A stretch of 64,000 nucleotides of DNA from Toxoplasma gondii ME49 (Eukaryota; Apicomplexa; Conoidasida; Eucoccidiorida; Sarcocystidae). Below the pieces are notes generated by a model that saw nothing but the letters and a program-made list of their open reading frames with translations, did not search any database and was not told the origin of the DNA. This document shows positions 32,906-44,931 of the stretch, in pieces. Within the stretch, counting starts at the first letter, position 1, and every line of letters begins with the position of its first letter. The translations under genes and the position numbers were made by a program. The stretch covers positions 768,458 to 832,457 of the forward strand of contig NC_031476.1 in assembly GCF_000006565.2 (NCBI RefSeq), written 5' to 3'.

Positions 32906-34919
32906 TCACAGTTCGGTGGGCAGGCAGTTGGCAGTCTTTTGGGCCTCCGCGAGGAGGAACTCTGCGAGGAAGTCGACAGGATCTTCAGGCATCACCCTGC
33001 AGACCTGAAGAAGACCCTCGGAGAGAGCTGGAACTACGGCTTGCATCAAGTATCGCCTCAGGGGAATGCTGCGCGCCATGATCACCTCGCGCTCATGTTG
33101 AGCTATTTTTTCGAGTCTGTGTAAGTCCCGCCGGCGTCTCTCGGCCAGGACGAGTCTCTCTTCTTCACGAGCGAGTTGTTCTTCTTCCGCCTCCTTCCTC
33201 TGGGCTTCCTGCAGCTCTCGCTGCAGCTCCGCTTCCCTCTCCAACAGCGACTGTCGCTCAGACTTTAGAAAATTGAAAAACCTGCCGTCCTTCTCAATGT
33301 ACACTCGAGCGCACTCAAGAATGTCCTCTGCGGACTTGCCGTCCACGTCCAGCGTCAAAACCTCGCGCCTCCGCTCCTGAGTGCAGGAGATGCAATCGGA
33401 GGCAGCGACGGTTCTCAGAAGAGAAGAAACATGTCTGCTTTTCTCGAAAACGTTCACACGCTCGGTAGACGAGACGCTCGTCGACGAGGATCTCACCGTT
33501 TTCGTACGAAGCGGGAAGGCGACTGTCGATACAGGACTCAGACGAAGAAACGTTTAGGAGCCTTTTCTAAAGTCGTCAGGGTGCGTGTCGACCCCCCAAT
33601 GTTGAGGAGCTTGACCACGGTTAGAGATGCAACTCTCGAGATGCCCGGAAAGTCACACATATTATTCCCAAGGTCATGTATGTACAGGACAAATTGCGCA
33701 TTCGTGCAGAGGCAAAAGCTCTAGGTACGCAGATGGGCACAACTTTAGGTTTTGGGGAAGCAGTTCTTCGCCTCTTGTGGGGCCAGTTCTCTTCGCCTGA
33801 GTTCTTCAAGGTGGAGATCGACAGAAGGCGACGCTCCACGAAAAGCGGGAACTCCAGCAAATGGAGACAAGAACGAAACTCACGCAGGTGATAGAAACGC
33901 AGCGACGTGATATGGAACTCTAGCAAGTCTCAGCTTTGTTTCTCTTGGCCAAATGCCGAAACCGGTGCTCCGACATAGCAGATGCAGACGGATCGAAACA
34001 GACAGAGGTAGACGAAGGCGCGGTAAAAAAAGGCGGTGCGCTCTTTCAGGAGTTCTCCACGTCTTCATTTACTGGTTTTCTACGGAGGAGGATAGAGATA
34101 TCTAAGTTGCGAGATGTAAAACGACAGTGACCAGTACGCGTTCGAGTTATGCCCCGTCGCCTGTGGCCTATCCCCCGAGTTGTCGGCGTCCTAGCCCCTA
34201 CGTGCATTTTCACATATTCTCAGGTCTGCGCAAGCAGATTCCTACGTGTGCTCTGCAGTCTAAAGTCTGCAAGTTGGAAAACGAACCTGGAAAAAGTCCG
34301 CGAGAGACGGCTCGCCATGCGCGTTTTCGTTTGCCTGCTTATGCTGAGCAAGCCGCCGAACAAAGCCTTCTCGGTCGTTGTGTCCTGGACGCAGAAGAAC
34401 GAGAAACAATTCACTCAAACTGCTCAGCCATCTCAACGGTATCTGCACGCTAGATTGGCGCCTGTCATGAGTTGAAATCCAGAGACCTTGGGAACTGAAA
34501 ACCAAAAATTGTGAGGTGAACACAGAACTCGAAAACTGAGGTCCTCTACACCTCCGAGGCCATTCAAGTGCTTCTCTCCTCTTCAGACACCCTTTCCCGT
34601 AGACCCACAAACACACTGATAGTTCCACAGTTCAACGTTCTGTTATTTACGTCATCCAACTAGTACTTCCCAGTAGACAGAACTCTAGACGGCAAAAGAG
34701 AGTCTCGCGACGGACTCGGAGTCGTCCGTCTTCATGCCAAGAGCAAACACTAAACAGCTCCGACCAGAATAGTCAGGAAGAATAGTCAGAAGAGCACCCG
34801 CGAAAGTTCACATCGATGTACCTGGAGCTGTTCCCCCCCGACATATACATAGATACGTGCACAGCTGTCTACTTTGGCAGGTCAGTCTCAACTGGCATGC
34901 GTCTAAATGCCTCAATGCA

Positions 34920-34960
<41 letters not shown>

Positions 34961-37900
34961 GTATATGTATATATATATGTATATATATGTTTATGTATAT
35001 GTATATAGGTGTACATGCGAACACTGTTTCGTAACACTCGTTTTCACGTGAGGTGAACGCAGAGGAGCAACGCGATCTGACCTGGAATGATCTGGTTTTG
35101 AGGCACATTCATCATGCGCTCTTCGCACTGGGCGTCAGCGGATTTCAGAATGATGACGTAGTCGGGTGCTTTGAGGGGATCAAATTCCATTTCTGGAGGC
35201 GGCGGTTCTTTTCCACTGGGTTCTTCCGAGTCTCCAGCGGTCTCTCCATCTTCGTTCGAGTCTTCTGGGCCTTCGTTTTCCTTTTTCTTCGGCCGCAAAA
35301 ACAACGCTTTTGCTTCTTGATACGTTCTGAGGAAGCAAGAAACGAATCAGAAGCTCCAGAAGCTTCGCGGGTCTACTCAAAGCCGCTCACCTTCACGGCT
35401 AGGGATCGCATGCTGTCACGGAAATGTGTCTAAAGAACAACGCCTCAAACCTGCCGGGAACTTCCCGGGAGAGAAACGCGAGCTCTTAAACAGGTTTTCC
35501 ATGGAGTTCACACGCAACTGCAGGGGAGAGCTTGGGAGCGACAAGGTACACAGCGAAAATGAGGTAGAACTTCGAGAAAGGCCTCGTTGAATTATTCTCT
35601 CAAATGCCCTTCTTAGGATCACTCCCGCGTTTAACATGAGAAATCAAAGCTCTCATTGCGCGTGGGCATCCTAGTCTAACAAAGGATGGCGTAAATACTA
35701 AGAAACCACCCGCGGTGATTCGCGAATATCTCGTACTCACACACGCGACCCACCGCAGAGAGGAAGTTAAACTTTCAGCTTCTGAAGCGAAAACGCAGTC
35801 CCTTCTCCCGCCATTCTACCAACGCACGCAGTTCTTTGTCCTCCTATGTATGTATTTTCGTGCAGATGAAAACACACAGAAATACAGATATACAGGGGGA
35901 GAAGTGAATTTGCAACGTGTACCTACAGACAGACAGAGGGACAGGTAGACAGATAAATAGGGAACGGAGGGTGCTTCCCTGAATTGAGTCGCGTTCCGTG
36001 CGCTTAGTACGAAGGGTCGTTGAGTCTCGGATTGGGACGTACCTGGGATATCCATCGAGCACAAATCCCCTGAATCTGCAGACGTTTTCACTGAGTTTTG
36101 AGTTGAAGATTTTCGTCATTGTCTCCACGTCGAACCTCACATGTCGACTCGTGCTTGCCCCCGAATTGTTCCCGTTGCTAGGAGTGTTTGTTTTCTTCTT
36201 TTTCATGTCTTCCACCAATTGAGACCATTTTTCTCGAAGCAGAATTCCTAACTCGTCGCCCTTCACTTTTGACGCTTCAACGATATCTTGTGTCCGTACA
36301 GCTGGAGTATTGAATGTCGCCGCCACTAAGCCAGTCAGCAGGCTCTTTCCACTTCCCGGCGGACCTGGAGACAAGCGAGGCCAAACGGCTTCAGATTTTC
36401 TCCTTATTGTCGAAGGATAGTGAAATCCCACTCGTTAAGCTGTCTTAAGCAGTCCAGTGGGGTGGTGATGTACAGCAATCCTAAAGAACTTGGTTGTGTG
36501 TATATCATAACTGAAGTCCTTTCCACTGTTCTCTGAACGACCATGTCTATGTTGATTCGAATTCAGGTTCTGCGTCACAGTAGAACAATCATGAAAAACT
36601 GGGTTGCCTGTATCTCATAACTCGAGTCACACTCAGTATCCTAGGTACGACCATGTCTCTGTTTATTCAAGCTCATCTTGTGCACCAGTCACAAGAGGAG
36701 CGTGCATCAACGCAGTTGTTCGTTGGAACTTGCGAAACCGTCTGCGGTCGCGAATCGGCACACTCTCTGCTTCCGTCGTGTCACTGGGTCCTGAAGCATT
36801 TTCGCTTCTATGCCGCTGGACGTACCGGCAATGAGGATTTTGACTTGTCGCAAGCTCCTCCATTTACAGAATTCTGCGGCGACTTTGTCGATGTTCGCTG
36901 GGAGACCTTCTTTACAGAACCAGGGGAAGTCGGGGGCTGTCATTTCGGCTGACGGAACCATGCGCAAGTCGACAGTGAAAAGGTCGGCGTTTTCGGCGAG
37001 CACGGCCTGTTCAGCTGTAACTTCTTCGACTTCGTACGGCTCCGCCACGCGGTTCACAATTGTCTGAACGATGTCGTACTGCGTCACATGGGATGAATCC
37101 ACCGCGAGGTGGTAGGATTCCTCGCTGGTGCCCTCTGCCAGTCTCCTAACAAGACTCGCGAGGTCGCGCGTGTGGACGGTCGGCACGAAGTTGTTTCCCG
37201 GGCCTGAATACGAGAGATTCAACGCCCAGTGGAAACACAGACTGGGGAAAAGTGAAGTCCGCGATGTCGAAAAACGGTGACAAAAGAGCAGACGGGGTGC
37301 TGAACGGAGAAAACGTGGAGACATATTCGCTAGCGCATCCGCCCTGGTGGTGGTCTGCGATGCGTCCTATGGTGAAACTGCCTGGTTTCTTGCAGGGTTC
37401 GGTGTGTGCTGCTGAGCACTCTATTTTTGTAACGTCCCCAGGTGCAAACCTGCGTTTGTGTGGATGACAGAGGTGCGTGTGAGAAGAAACCTGGTTCGCA
37501 ACACATCAACATCACTCCCGTGTAGGGATAATGTTTGCACGCGCAGTCGTGGATGCCTGAAAGAAACGCATCCGTGAAGCAAGGTGAAGCTACTGCCTGT
37601 TCGCTGCAGAACCAAAGAGGCGTATGTTGACACTCGGTTAGATTGCCTTGTTTATCTGGCGAAGTCGGCGAAGTGCGCTCACTGATAATCTTGTGAGAAT
37701 GAAGGCCTAACCATGCCGCTTTGAATGCAGAATAAAAAGGACCTTCGCCCTGTCCGTACATTGCTCCTGCTGCAACAACGTATGTTGTCAGGTTCTCTTT
37801 GGATCCCAGAGACATAACGAGAGTCTCTATGGTCTTCCACTTCTCGTAGCGTGCCGCTGGAATGCGACGTTCGAATTCGGCCCCCGTTAGCAGTTTTGGC

Positions 37901-38616
37901 TTTAGAGTTCTCTCAGGAGGGCTCGATCTGCGGTGTTTCCGGAGGCGATAAATGGACTTTGTACCTTTGAATCTCGCAGGCAGTGGCTCATCTTCTTCCT
38001 GTGCTGCCCCCTCTTCTGTGTGCCCGTTTTCAGCTGTCTCCTCTGCCTCACTGTCGTCGCTGTTATCCTCAGAGTCGTCGTCGTCCACCTCATCCCGACT
38101 GTCGCCACCTCCATTTTCTTCCCCGTCACCTGCATGTTCAGATCGGGCCCCACTCAACGGTTCGTCGCCGTTTTCCTCTTGCGTGTCATCTTCTGAATCA
38201 CGTTCTACGAACTCCTGTTTGGTTCTCGCCCAAACCATAACAGACGATATTAGTACGAACACTGTCGGTTTCTCGATCGCTACTCGACGGAGTTTCTTAA
38301 CAATGTCTTCCACTTCGTCCGGATCCGTGTTGTGGAGGTCGTACACAATCAGCGAACACGATAGAAGATTCTTGAGCAATTGCTGTGGATTTCGTTTGAA
38401 GATCAGCCGGCGAATCGCAGCGGGAACAGGCAACCGACTCGGCTCTCTATTGCATTCGGCATCATCCCGTGTTGCTGGCGACGTTTCTTTATCTGTCTCA
38501 TCTCGGCTGGCTTTTGCAGTTCCAAACATTCGGTTTGTGACTCCATTGAATCGGCGCAGTCCAGCACACAGGGCGTATCCTGTGTAAGTGTCAACGTGGT
38601 TAATGAAGATTCTCAT
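32906..38616 (-). CDS. AK7: Adenylate kinase 7 (AK7)-type protein: SDR-like + AK + Dpy-30 domains
   Basis: Minus-strand exons in order: 38616-37683, 37203-36826, 36364-36043, 35326-35082, 34384-34287, 33376-32906, giving 815 residues with phases agreeing at every junction. Residues 1-430 resemble the N-terminal Rossmann/SDR-like part of AK7 (start [62 protein letters not shown]) and hold an acidic, Ser/Asp-rich insert at about 140-215. The adenylate kinase part has the P-loop GPPGSGKS (about 437-444), [15 protein letters not shown], and a lid-region segment with [17 protein letters not shown] charged coiled coil (about 700-755) precedes a C-terminal Dpy-30 motif ([10 protein letters not shown] ... 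[13 protein letters not shown]). The order equals that of animal AK7, an axonemal enzyme. The stop is 212 bp from the convergent GMPS stop. Expression in microgametes is an inference. Confidence 0.9.
34922..35010. repeat. (TA)n microsatellite
   Basis: A TA run followed by TATATG units, in the AK7 intron between 34385 and 35081. It is the last long TA run before a block of about 16 kb without any. Confidence 0.9.
36437..36705. repeat. Dispersed repeat, copy B, itself partly duplicated in tandem
   Basis: GCTGTCTTAAGCAGTCCAGT and ACAGCAATCCTAAAGAACTT match 30399-30550. A second diverged sub-copy follows from about 36584 (AACAATCATGAAAAACTGGG, CTCAGTATCCTAGG, ACCATGTCTCTGTTTATTC). The whole element lies in an AK7 intron (36365-36825). 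Confidence 0.8.
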
Positions 38617-41386
38617 CTCTCAGACAGCCGAAAAGAAATTTCACGCCAAGGAGTTTTCGACAGCTAATTTTATCTAGGGAAGCTCGACACAAACATCGGA
38701 GCGGCTGACCACTATCTTCGCATCTTATCTATCCTGAAAAAAGGGAACTAATTTAACGCTCTGGGAAGTTGGCGGGATACTAGTTGAGGCCCGACGACAC
38801 CACCGCGGTTCCCGGTGGTCACCGATATGTAGTTTACTTTTGCCAAGTCAATCACCAGGCATCAAGATTAGGACGAAGCTTTTCACCCTTCGAGTGGAAT
38901 AACGCAACTGAATAGTGTGTTGTAGTCTGTTTTAGGTACAGTGCCGTGTCACTTCAAACACAAGGCACTTTTTTGCCCTCACAGGCGGGAAGAAGCATCT
39001 CACGTGTGCCAGCTGCGGTCAAGGCAGTAATCGGCAGTCAAACGAGCTTAAAGCCTGTTTTCACCACATTTTGCATGACGAACACATTTAAGCGTCTCAA
39101 CGTTGCACGTCCCTTTGCAACCGGTGCCATCAGTGCATGTTGCCTGCGGCTCTTCACATAAGGTTGAGGTTTCCCGTTCGCACGGGAGGCAAAATAGTGG
39201 TAGGTGGGCTATCAGCATTACATAGGCAACCGTTTCGTTAAACGATGAAATAGATATCTCGAGTGCCCTTCAGACTGTTGTGGTGTTCCACTGCAGTGTT
39301 GTCTGAACGATCAGATCAGCCTCGACACTCCGCATCACATTCCTGAGTAGACATACAACTCACGCGGTTTTTCTCTCACAACCTGGTGGTTTGAATAGTG
39401 AGCTTGAACGAAAGCTCTCTTCCTTATAGATGCAGGACCTTGCTCGTCCGTGTGCCTACGTGAGCTTCTGAATTAAGTGATTCCCCTATGTTGTCAGTGG
39501 CAGGAAGCATAGGTTCTCAGCAAATTGCGAAAAGCAATCCCCAATCGCAGTACAGGGTATTCAATTACAGAAAGCATTCCAACACACAAGGAGTTGCTGG
39601 AAATGGTACTGAATGAATGCAGGTAAATCTCTATCCGGAGCGAGAAGACAAAAATACGAGTCTTTAGATTGTGGATACAGAAGGCATAACTCAGCTTCTG
39701 CCTGGGTGGCCAGCTTTTTGTTTGTGATTCCATCAATAAGGTACGGAAAACGAGCATGCATGCGAAGCTCCAAATGACAAGGCACGTGTCAGTGCAGGGA
39801 AACGACCATGTGGCCATGCACCACCAGCTTTGTCCTTCCTTGCTGAGCCTGACAGCTCACAGGAAAACAAGTACATTGTGTTATCGCGCAACAGACAAGT
39901 CTGGCAAGTGCGAGGAAGCCGCACAGTTCATTCAGTGTCAGTGAAACTTCGACTGTGCTGATATCTCTGAAAAGCTGTTGGCCCCAACGGCCCCACCCTG
40001 AAAATTGAAACAGAGTCTATGCCATCTATGGGGTAAGTCGCAACCGCAGCGTAGGGCGCAGAGTCGGCTCCACACCGGAATCAACAAAGTGCCTGCAGGT
40101 TAAAGAACCTCCTCACACACTCGTCCCTACTCGCTGGAGTCGCAGTGTGATTGGTGGGCACGAACGCTTTGAGTCGAAAGCACAATAATGTCGCACGAAG
40201 TACACCTCTAATACTAAGGGATTCTAGGCCGAATCACCGAGCAAAACTGGGCCTCCTCTACCCACCTACCGCCTTCCAGGCTCTCCGACTCCTCGCCAAG
40301 ACAAAATAAGAAGTATAGTTTTGTATGCCGTCAAAAGATGAAAGTGCCGACAGGCAGCCGGCATCCTGATTAACGTAGCCAGAGGCATATTGTGCCGTGT
40401 CCTGTGACGTGCTGTGCTTCTCTGGACAAAAAGCAAGACAACCATTTGGACAAAACCATAGTACCATGACTAAACCAGAAACACTGTAACGTACCAGACG
40501 ACCTCTCCAATATGTAGAATACACAAATTACCGCAGGAATTTGGACTCCTAATATCATCGCATGTTAGTGCACTGCGAATGGCATTCGAGGATTTACGAT
40601 GCGAGGTCGGAGATCAAAGTACATCCGACAATAGTTGACATGTTGTGGAGCGGGCCTTTACTAGCATTTGCTGTTGACCACAGTGGTAGTCACAGTCGCT
40701 AGGGATGCTAGATGTGTAAGGAAGGAGAACAGAAAGGCACCCAAGATAGTAATTATGTCCGCCGCCCTCCTCCGGTTACTTTGGACATCCATCGGGAAAT
40801 GAAGAGGAACCCAGGTGATTTTACGGAAATGGATGGCACGTATTTGTGCCGGTGTGCCTCGGCTGTTTTCTTGGAAGAGGACACGGCATGCGACGTACTT
40901 CACGGAAGGTGCAAATAAAATTAGGTTACGGCTCGGCAAAGTCCCACCACAGGACAGCAAGGATGATGTTTTGTCACTCCCGTGCGCATGTGCAGAAACA
41001 GTTGATCTGACACATCCAGAGCCTCTCTACTTACGAAGACAGTCTCTTCGAGCTATCGAGTGGCAAACTCACCGCGCCACGTGAGTGGCACGGTTTCAAT
41101 TTCTTACTCCCGTGTACCTTCTGTCCGATGTATTGCTTGAAACATGTGTAAATCGTAAGACGGACTTCTGAGCGCACGTGCTACAGAATAGAAGCGACAG
41201 CTTCGATATTTCCGCGGCAAATGAATTATCTGGGTCTCTGTGTAACGAGGGAAAAGAAAGTGAGCCACCCGCAACCTGCAAACTACCACATCGCGACGCG
41301 GGAACAAGAATGCATTCAATCGTGGAGCTTCAAAATTTGTGGTGCCTTGGGAATATAAACTTTTGTAAGACTTCCGAAATTTTCCG
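38617..41386. other. Divergent intergenic region between AK7 and the rhoptry-family kinase
   Basis: It should contain both promoters. No exon with a recognisable domain was found. Because the kinase frame has a strong acceptor at 41434 and no signal peptide, a first exon of that gene may be hidden here. No microsatellites or polypyrimidine tracts are seen, unlike the left half of the window. Confidence 0.45.
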
Positions 41387-42385
41387 ATGATGTTCATAAG
41401 TACGAGCGATTTTTTTCCGGTTCCCGCTTTTCAGCATGTTGAAACGTTGTATCAACCTGATAGCTCGCTCTCATTCGTTTATCAGCCTTCCCAGCTCACG
41501 ATCCTGATGAAATTTGACGCGTTTTGCGAGACCTTCCCTCGGGTTGCCGAAGATTGTCTTCCACCATCGTTGCAAGAACGTGTCACGTCAACAACGTTAA
41601 TTCCTGTGTTCCACATGCCACCACAATTGACAGCTGATCTTTTCTCGCCTGGCGAGTCACACGAATCGGGGGTGATGGTGAAAGTTCGAAGAGGCACGCC
41701 CGGTGTGCTTCCTGCGTCTGATGCTGGTATATATGAAGCATTTGCCCATAAAGAACTCGCACCAAAAAGCCCGTTCGTGCTTCCATTGCTTGGTGCCTGT
41801 CAGGGATGCACGACGGGCAACGTATACATGTTCACGCCCCTTTTGCAGGGAGACATCAGGCGGGTCGCCGTTCAGCATCCTTCTCAGTGCATCAGCGGCG
41901 AGCTTGTCCTGAAGGAAATGGCGGCGTCGCTGAAGGTTCTCCATGATGCGGGCCTTGTTCACGGCGATGTAAAGGAGCAAAACTTTTTTGTGGGGAGAGA
42001 TGGCCACGTAGTGATTGCTGACTTCGGTGCCCTAGGCTACCCTGGTTGTAGTTTAGAAGCTGGTACCCTAGGCTACATTGCACCGGAGCGACTTGTCAAC
42101 GACAACGCAAACTCTTTTGCCTCAGACATATGGGCTCTCGGAGTGACTTTCAAAAACGTGTTAACTGCCTTACGCGCTACAGTCCGAGCAGACCGGGAAG
42201 TGTTAGATGGATTGTCAAACCGGATGACCGCTTCCGATCCTGCTGCTCGTCCATCAGTGGACGACGTGCTGTTAGACCCCTGTCTCTCCGCCCCGCCCAG
42301 TCTCGCAAGCCACGATGTTGCACCGTTCACTCCCGATGCTTTTGGTTATTATTGTTTGACTGGAGCGACCAATACATCAGATTAA
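41387..42385 (+). CDS. ROP46: Rhoptry-kinase-family (ROPK) protein kinase, probably ROP46
   Basis: The uninterrupted frame gives 332 residues. Numbered from the Met at 41387 it has a VMVKV beta-3 lysine (K99), a helix-C candidate E117, the catalytic loop VHGDVKEQNF (D194, N199), DFG (D212), APE (232-234), the helix-F Asp in SDIWALG, and the conserved Arg in AARPS. HGD in place of HRD is usual for coccidian rhoptry kinases. No glycine-rich loop is evident, but the other catalytic residues are present, so it may be active. Rhoptry proteins need a signal peptide, which this frame lacks. A strong acceptor (TTCCCGCTTTTCAG) ends at 41434, so the true gene may start in an upstream exon and enter at 41435. 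The name ROP46 rests on family signature plus my recollection of gene order beside GMPS. Confidence 0.8.
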   Translation: MMFISTSDFFPVPAFQHVETLYQPDSSLSFVYQPSQLTILMKFDAFCETFPRVAEDCLPPSLQERVTSTTLIPVFHMPPQLTADLFSPGESHESGVMVKVRRGTPGVLPASDAGIYEAFAHKELAPKSPFVLPLLGACQGCTTGNVYMFTPLLQGDIRRVAVQHPSQCISGELVLKEMAASLKVLHDAGLVHGDVKEQNFFVGRDGHVVIADFGALGYPGCSLEAGTLGYIAPERLVNDNANSFASDIWALGVTFKNVLTALRATVRADREVLDGLSNRMTASDPAARPSVDDVLLDPCLSAPPSLASHDVAPFTPDAFGYYCLTGATNTSD

Positions 42386-44673
42386 CATGTTGAACAAGCG
42401 AAATTCACCGTCGCTGGTCTATGCAACAATGACCCAGCGAAGGAATTGTCATCGCGGTTTGTAAAAGTCTGGTTAGCGTAATCTCCTCGAGGAGAAGCGG
42501 GTTTATGCGAGAGGGGGCTGTAGCTCAAGTCCCTGAAATCACGAATTGACGAATTGTTCTGGTTCCAAAATGCCTGTGAATTTTGCGCGATATGCTACAA
42601 CACCGTGTAAACGCTGTATTAGTCAAGGCGTTTCGCGTCTGTTACCAATGCTAGCATCGTTTCCTGTAGAAAACCTCACCTATGCAGAGTCACAGGAGTG
42701 CTGGGTGTGTAACGTCACTTCACAAACGCCACCCGCGAGCGCCTGCAGAAATCATAATGGACTGAAAGGTAGCACATCACCAAGTCAGCGGTGGGGCGAT
42801 TCTGTAAGCGAGAGCTTTTTGTTCAAGTCGATTCAAAGAAACAGAGCTGGATTCAGTCCAACCTTCACATACATTCGAGCGCGAAGTCTACGTTTCCGAT
42901 TCGCGATCACCGACTAAGGTGAATAGTTCGACCCCTTTCTGGAGAGTGTGTTTCATCCCTGGACAAAACAGTATTCCGTCTTGGTTCTCTGCACTACAGG
43001 TGTACGTATGGATCAACATGAACAATTTCACCTGCTGAGCCGATATGCAATGACGCCAAGCAGAGCGACACCTTCTTAAACGTGCAGACTAGCCCCCGCG
43101 CAGGAAACGAGCCTGCTCTCCCTGTGGACGCTCAGCATAGGAGTCCGGGCGGCGAACCTTATTGATGAATATAATCTACAGAATAGTATAGTGTCACTAT
43201 ATTCTTATTGACCACGGTGACACTCAAGCTCTGTAGAGAACGCGTGGTAGGTGGCATAAAAGCGTAGCTCCTCCATGATAAGCATGAAGCTAAACGTTGC
43301 TAGTCGCGTGAGATTCGCTGGTCCAATTACAGTTGCAACGCAGAAGGCCAGCAGCCTAGTACCTCAGGACTGGGCGACACGGACATGCACGAGTTCATTC
43401 TGTATTTAGGCGAGTGCGCTGTTCCCTATCAATTTTCTGGAAAGCGGAGGCTTTTGAAGCCAGGGCATATCGCAATAGGCAGGCACGTGTTCATTGACTT
43501 CTGTAGACAGGCCGTCCTCGTTGAAACTCAAGACTGTGTCAAACCGCCTGCCATGCCAAGGCGGACCCGGAAACCTTCACAAGCGGGTGTAACTTCCCTG
43601 ACGCAAACACAGCTGGATTGCTTCTGAGGCATACCCCTGAGGATAGGCTTCTGTGCTGTTCTCTGTGCTACTGAGGACTTCTCGGACGAGTCAGTCGCGC
43701 GAAGCACCAAAAGACGCGTACATCTGCGCACTTTTGCCCTGTCTTTTTTTGGATGGCTCTACATGGCTTCTGACGGCTGCTCGTTTGTGGACCAGCTGTG
43801 CGTTTGCAACTGCCAAGAGTTTACACAACAGCCGACTGCGCCGATGGCGATTAACTCATGAAACGTGAAACCGGCTGGACAATCTGCACACTGTAAGACA
43901 ACTCATTGGGACAGATTGTACCTGAATGTAGGGATCTAATTTTTTTGTCGTCCAACTTGCCGCCGTGCTTAGACACGGCGACGCTCATGTTGCTCGGCGT
44001 CCCGCGCGGTTCTCAATTCTTCACCTCTCAGTGTCTTGAGGAGCCACCGAAAGATAACCGTCTCCGTTCCCACGCACAAACACTCCCACTTTCCAATAGA
44101 AAACGGTAGGCCACAACTGAAGCGTCCGGAAACTGGACCTGCTACCGTTTGCTCGGTATCGGTTTTTCGCCCGGACGTCCAACTGCTCATCGAAACGGCC
44201 TGCCGCAGCCGCGTAGCTGGTCTAATCACCTAAACTTTCGAGCGAGGACGGGAGCGGCGGGTCGACGGGGGGGGTGGAGGGTGGACTGAAGGAGGACCAC
44301 AAGACCGTTCCAGCTTCAGCTGATGTTGCAAACTGAGCGTCATGTGTAGGCTGACAGGGACACTCTTTCCTTCAGTTAAGTTTTTTCTTCGTATTCTTTG
44401 TCGGGTTCACGTGACATGCCCGTATTCGCTCATCGGTCCACGCGAAGTCTATCACTGGAATTTCCTGTGGCACGCAGCCAGTACTCGCCGCAAACTTGGC
44501 CGCCCTTACATCACACCGAATTTGATTTTTGTGCAGCAGCTCGAACTTTCACAGCTGTTGACGCGTCCATACACACTGCGTCACGCGTTTGGTTTCTACT
44601 GGGACAATCCACGCAGAAAGGGCTTTTCTGCGGTCGTTTTTCTGCTTGCGTCTTTTCTGCTGCCGACTCCACC
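42386..44673. other. Intergenic region between the kinase and the small membrane protein gene
   Basis: It presumably contains the kinase 3' UTR and the promoter and 5' UTR of the next gene. Short open frames (for example 42546-42917, 43385-43627) have no recognisable feature. No repeats are seen. Confidence 0.45.
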
Positions 44674-44931
44674 ATGTCGTGCGACGAAGTGATCCGCCGG
44701 ACGACAAGCCTGGCCGTGCCCACGCCCCCGAGCCAGAATGAGAAATTGTCGTACATTCTGCTTGGAATTCTGAATTGCTTCCTTTTTGGTGTCGGTATGA
44801 TTGTTCTGGGTGCCATGAAGAACGACACTCCTGATGTTCTCATCGGCGTCTTCCAGCTAGTTATTCCTTTTGTTGGCTGGGTCTGGGCCGTTATCTGGGG
44901 TGTCCTCATTGTTCTCAAGGCTCTGAAGTAG
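44674..44931 (+). CDS. Small two-helix membrane protein, SPEC3/Stum-like
   Basis: A single-exon frame of 85 residues with context CACCATGT. After a polar N-terminus of about 23 residues come two hydrophobic segments: about 25-45 (LSYILLGILNCFLFGVGMIV) and about 57-82 (VLIGVFQLVIPFVGWVWAVI). They are joined by a short polar loop (AMKNDTPD), and the protein ends VLIVLKALK. The pattern, including GxxQ and VGWxWAxxWG in the second segment, resembles the SPEC3/Stum family of small membrane proteins. That assignment is from memory and moderate. The frame stays open upstream to 44398, but the upstream part is not membrane-like and Met 44674 is the more natural start. Function is unknown. Confidence 0.7.
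   Translation: MSCDEVIRRTTSLAVPTPPSQNEKLSYILLGILNCFLFGVGMIVLGAMKNDTPDVLIGVFQLVIPFVGWVWAVIWGVLIVLKALK

Noticed and set aside
32684..33124. A 146-residue + frame between GMPS and AK7
   Set aside because: It is the antisense shadow of the last AK7 exon plus the GMPS 3' flank.
33621..33926. A possible extra AK7 exon (minus strand)
   Set aside because: The conserved AK7 sequence joins directly from the exon ending at 34287 to the one starting at 33376 in phase 0. The open stretch between has no matching domain and no good acceptor.
37330..37682. Continuation of AK7 exon 1 to a stop near 37330
   Set aside because: The donor GTGAGC at 37682 joins in phase to the exon at 37203 and restores the conserved [13 protein letters not shown] segment.
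42520..42600. A tRNA-like stretch after the kinase gene
   Set aside because: Only fragments resemble tRNA boxes; no cloverleaf with paired acceptor and T arms could be drawn.
44398..44673. N-terminal extension of the small two-helix protein
   Set aside because: The added 92 residues are not membrane-like or repeated in the family, and Met 44674 lies in a suitable context.
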